64,000 nt of DNA from Helopsaltes ochotensis (lineage: Eukaryota > Chordata > Aves > Passeriformes > Locustellidae), in assembly GCA_013400155.1 (NCBI GenBank), contig VXBM01000287.1:131713-195712 (forward strand), given 5' to 3'. Each line of letters begins with the position of its first letter. Position 1 is the stretch's first letter. A program made the translations under genes and the position numbers. Positions 62,584 through 64,000 of this stretch are shown in pieces. The notes under the pieces were generated by a model. That model was not told the origin of the DNA and searched no databases. It saw nothing but the letters and a program-made list of their open reading frames with translations.

Positions 62584-64000
62584 CTGTAAAACTCCCTGAA
62601 TTAATTTTACTGTACATTTTTATGCATCAAACTGTATTTTAGGAAAGGCTAGAAGAAAAGATTTTGAATACTGTTACAGCAAACCCCCCTTTCTTTCTTA
62701 GAATGTGTTTGCTGTATTCTTACTTGATTTTTGTTCGATTGAAGGAAACCATGCTAATGTGTTTTTAACTGAGCACTTAATGCCTGAAGTATTTTCAGGG
62801 GAAATCGTTAACTCATTTCGCTAAAAGTGTGTGCTGCAGAACTTCAGTTTCACATCACAGATTTGGTGCCTTCGCAATTTTTTTTTTAGTACCACTTATT
62901 TTGAAAGTGGAAATATTTTTTAATTTAATAAATTTTTATAATAATGTTTCTGGTTTCCATAGTTGATTAAAAAATCAGTAAGTTTTTATAAGAAGCAGAG
63001 GTCTGCAGATCATCTTTTAATAAAAGCTGGACATATGCAGAAGGCTATGTATCAGGTGTGCTGTAAAATATTTCATGGATTGCAGATGTAGGAGTTTGCT
63101 GCCAATTTCAGTACAATGTTTTTCTTAACCACCACTACTGTAATTAATTTTCAATTTCTCAAGATACATGATTCTTTAAGATATTCTAAAATCCATTATA
63201 GAGTGAAATATTAATTCTATTTCTAGCTCCATCCCTGTTCATTTTAACCACAACCACAAAGAATATTTCACAGCTAGTAATTCAGCTGATAGTGATGACT
63301 ATATCACAGATTTGCTGGGGTTTATTTTGATTTTGCTGGCTTTAATAATCTAAGGGAGTATTACTGTGATGTAGTTTAGAGGCTGTAAAGTGCTCATTTG
63401 TCTCATATCTAAAAACATGACCAGCTTTTCAAATAAAATATTGCTGACAGAATGTGTAGTTCTTTCTTATAATACTTCTAGCCCTTGAAATTAACTAATG
63501 AAGTCTGAAATGCATATGATTGATGTTGTTGAGCCAAAGTGATTTGAAATATATAATTAACTACTTTGTTGAAGTGTGTGTATTATGGTTCAGTGACTGA
63601 TTTTTTGGTCAGTGAATCACAGCCTTATGTCTCTTTCTCATATTTGAACACCTCAGATTATGATAGTTCTTGTATTTAAAGCTATTCTGTGTATAAATAT
63701 ATAATTCATGCTTAGAGTTTTTAATAACTGCCCCTGTTTTATGGTTTTTAAGTTATTTTTATTCAGCTCTCTGTTTAAAATGTAACTTCATAATTTATGG
63801 TTTATCTCAATTTTATGCATGGTATTCTTAAGATCGTGGAATGTAAAATAACAAGAAGTTTGGTTTAGTTTGTAAAACCTGTAATTGCTGGGAACATAGT
63901 ATTCCATTTTCAAAACTTACAATTCTTTGTCTAGAACTGACATCAATTGTAGATTGAATGCTTCTAAAAAAATATTTTCAGAGATTTTGAATGTGTCTCA

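Larger units (their letters stand above)
52721..64000 (+). other. PPP1R9A: PPP1R9A intron (5' part), phase 2, runs past window end
   Basis: Begins at the donor gtgagt and does not end in the window: I find no frame matching the expected next neurabin segment (FVIGREKP). It contains a GC-rich block near 55220-55640, CR1 pieces at 60640-61208 and 62439-62583, an unrecognised minus-strand open frame at 61560-62030 and a hairpin at 62093-62148. The stretches 52721-55200, 55650-60600 and 62600-64000 show no recognisable gene or repeat beyond short A/T runs. Confidence 0.85.

Noticed and set aside
52721..64000. Next PPP1R9A exon
   Set aside because: Looked for a frame giving FVIGREKP after an acceptor; none was found, so the exon must lie beyond the window.
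1..64000. tRNA, rRNA, CRISPR, operon or phage-like features
   Set aside because: None seen. Base composition, spliced exons and CR1 repeats all point to vertebrate intron.

Overview
The window is AT-rich nuclear DNA of an amniote, almost certainly a bird. It is nearly all intron, interrupted by three small coding exons on the + strand. The bird assignment rests on several truncated CR1 LINE copies whose 3' ends match the avian type (motifs such as 'gatggtctttgaagatc' and 'tcatagaat'). There are no operons, CRISPR arrays or other prokaryotic signs, and no Alu- or L1-like repeats.

The only gene I can support is PPP1R9A, encoding neurabin-1, the neuronal F-actin- and PP1-binding scaffold. Three consecutive internal exons are present at 46806-46938, 47439-47559 and 52616-52720. 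All have AG acceptors and GT donors, and they join in one frame. Together they encode the end of the PP1-docking region and most of the PDZ domain. The long 5' coding exon (actin-binding region and the RVxF motif) must lie upstream, because the first 46.8 kb contains no matching frame. The last PDZ strand, coiled coils and SAM domain must lie downstream of 64000.

Layout: 1-46805 is part of a very large intron. It holds CR1 fragments at about 1515-2311 (+), 4944-5485 (-), 42745-42960 (-) and 43740-43830 (+), with a probable older one near 28905-29100 (-). It also has an 87-nt pure A tract, a roughly 90-nt T tract and some simple repeats. A 500-bp intron separates the first two exons. A 5.06-kb intron with an approximately 830-bp sense CR1 copy separates the second and third. 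After 52720 the next intron runs to the window end; it contains a GC-rich block near 55.2-55.6 kb, a + strand CR1 at about 60640-61208 and a - strand CR1 at 62439-62583.

No undescribed system is evident. The most curious stretch is 61.2-62.5 kb. Between two oppositely oriented CR1 pieces lie an ATG-initiated 156-codon minus-strand frame that I do not recognise, possibly a decayed retrocopy, and a 56-nt near-perfect hairpin. Other open frames are short, often lack ATG, and look like chance.
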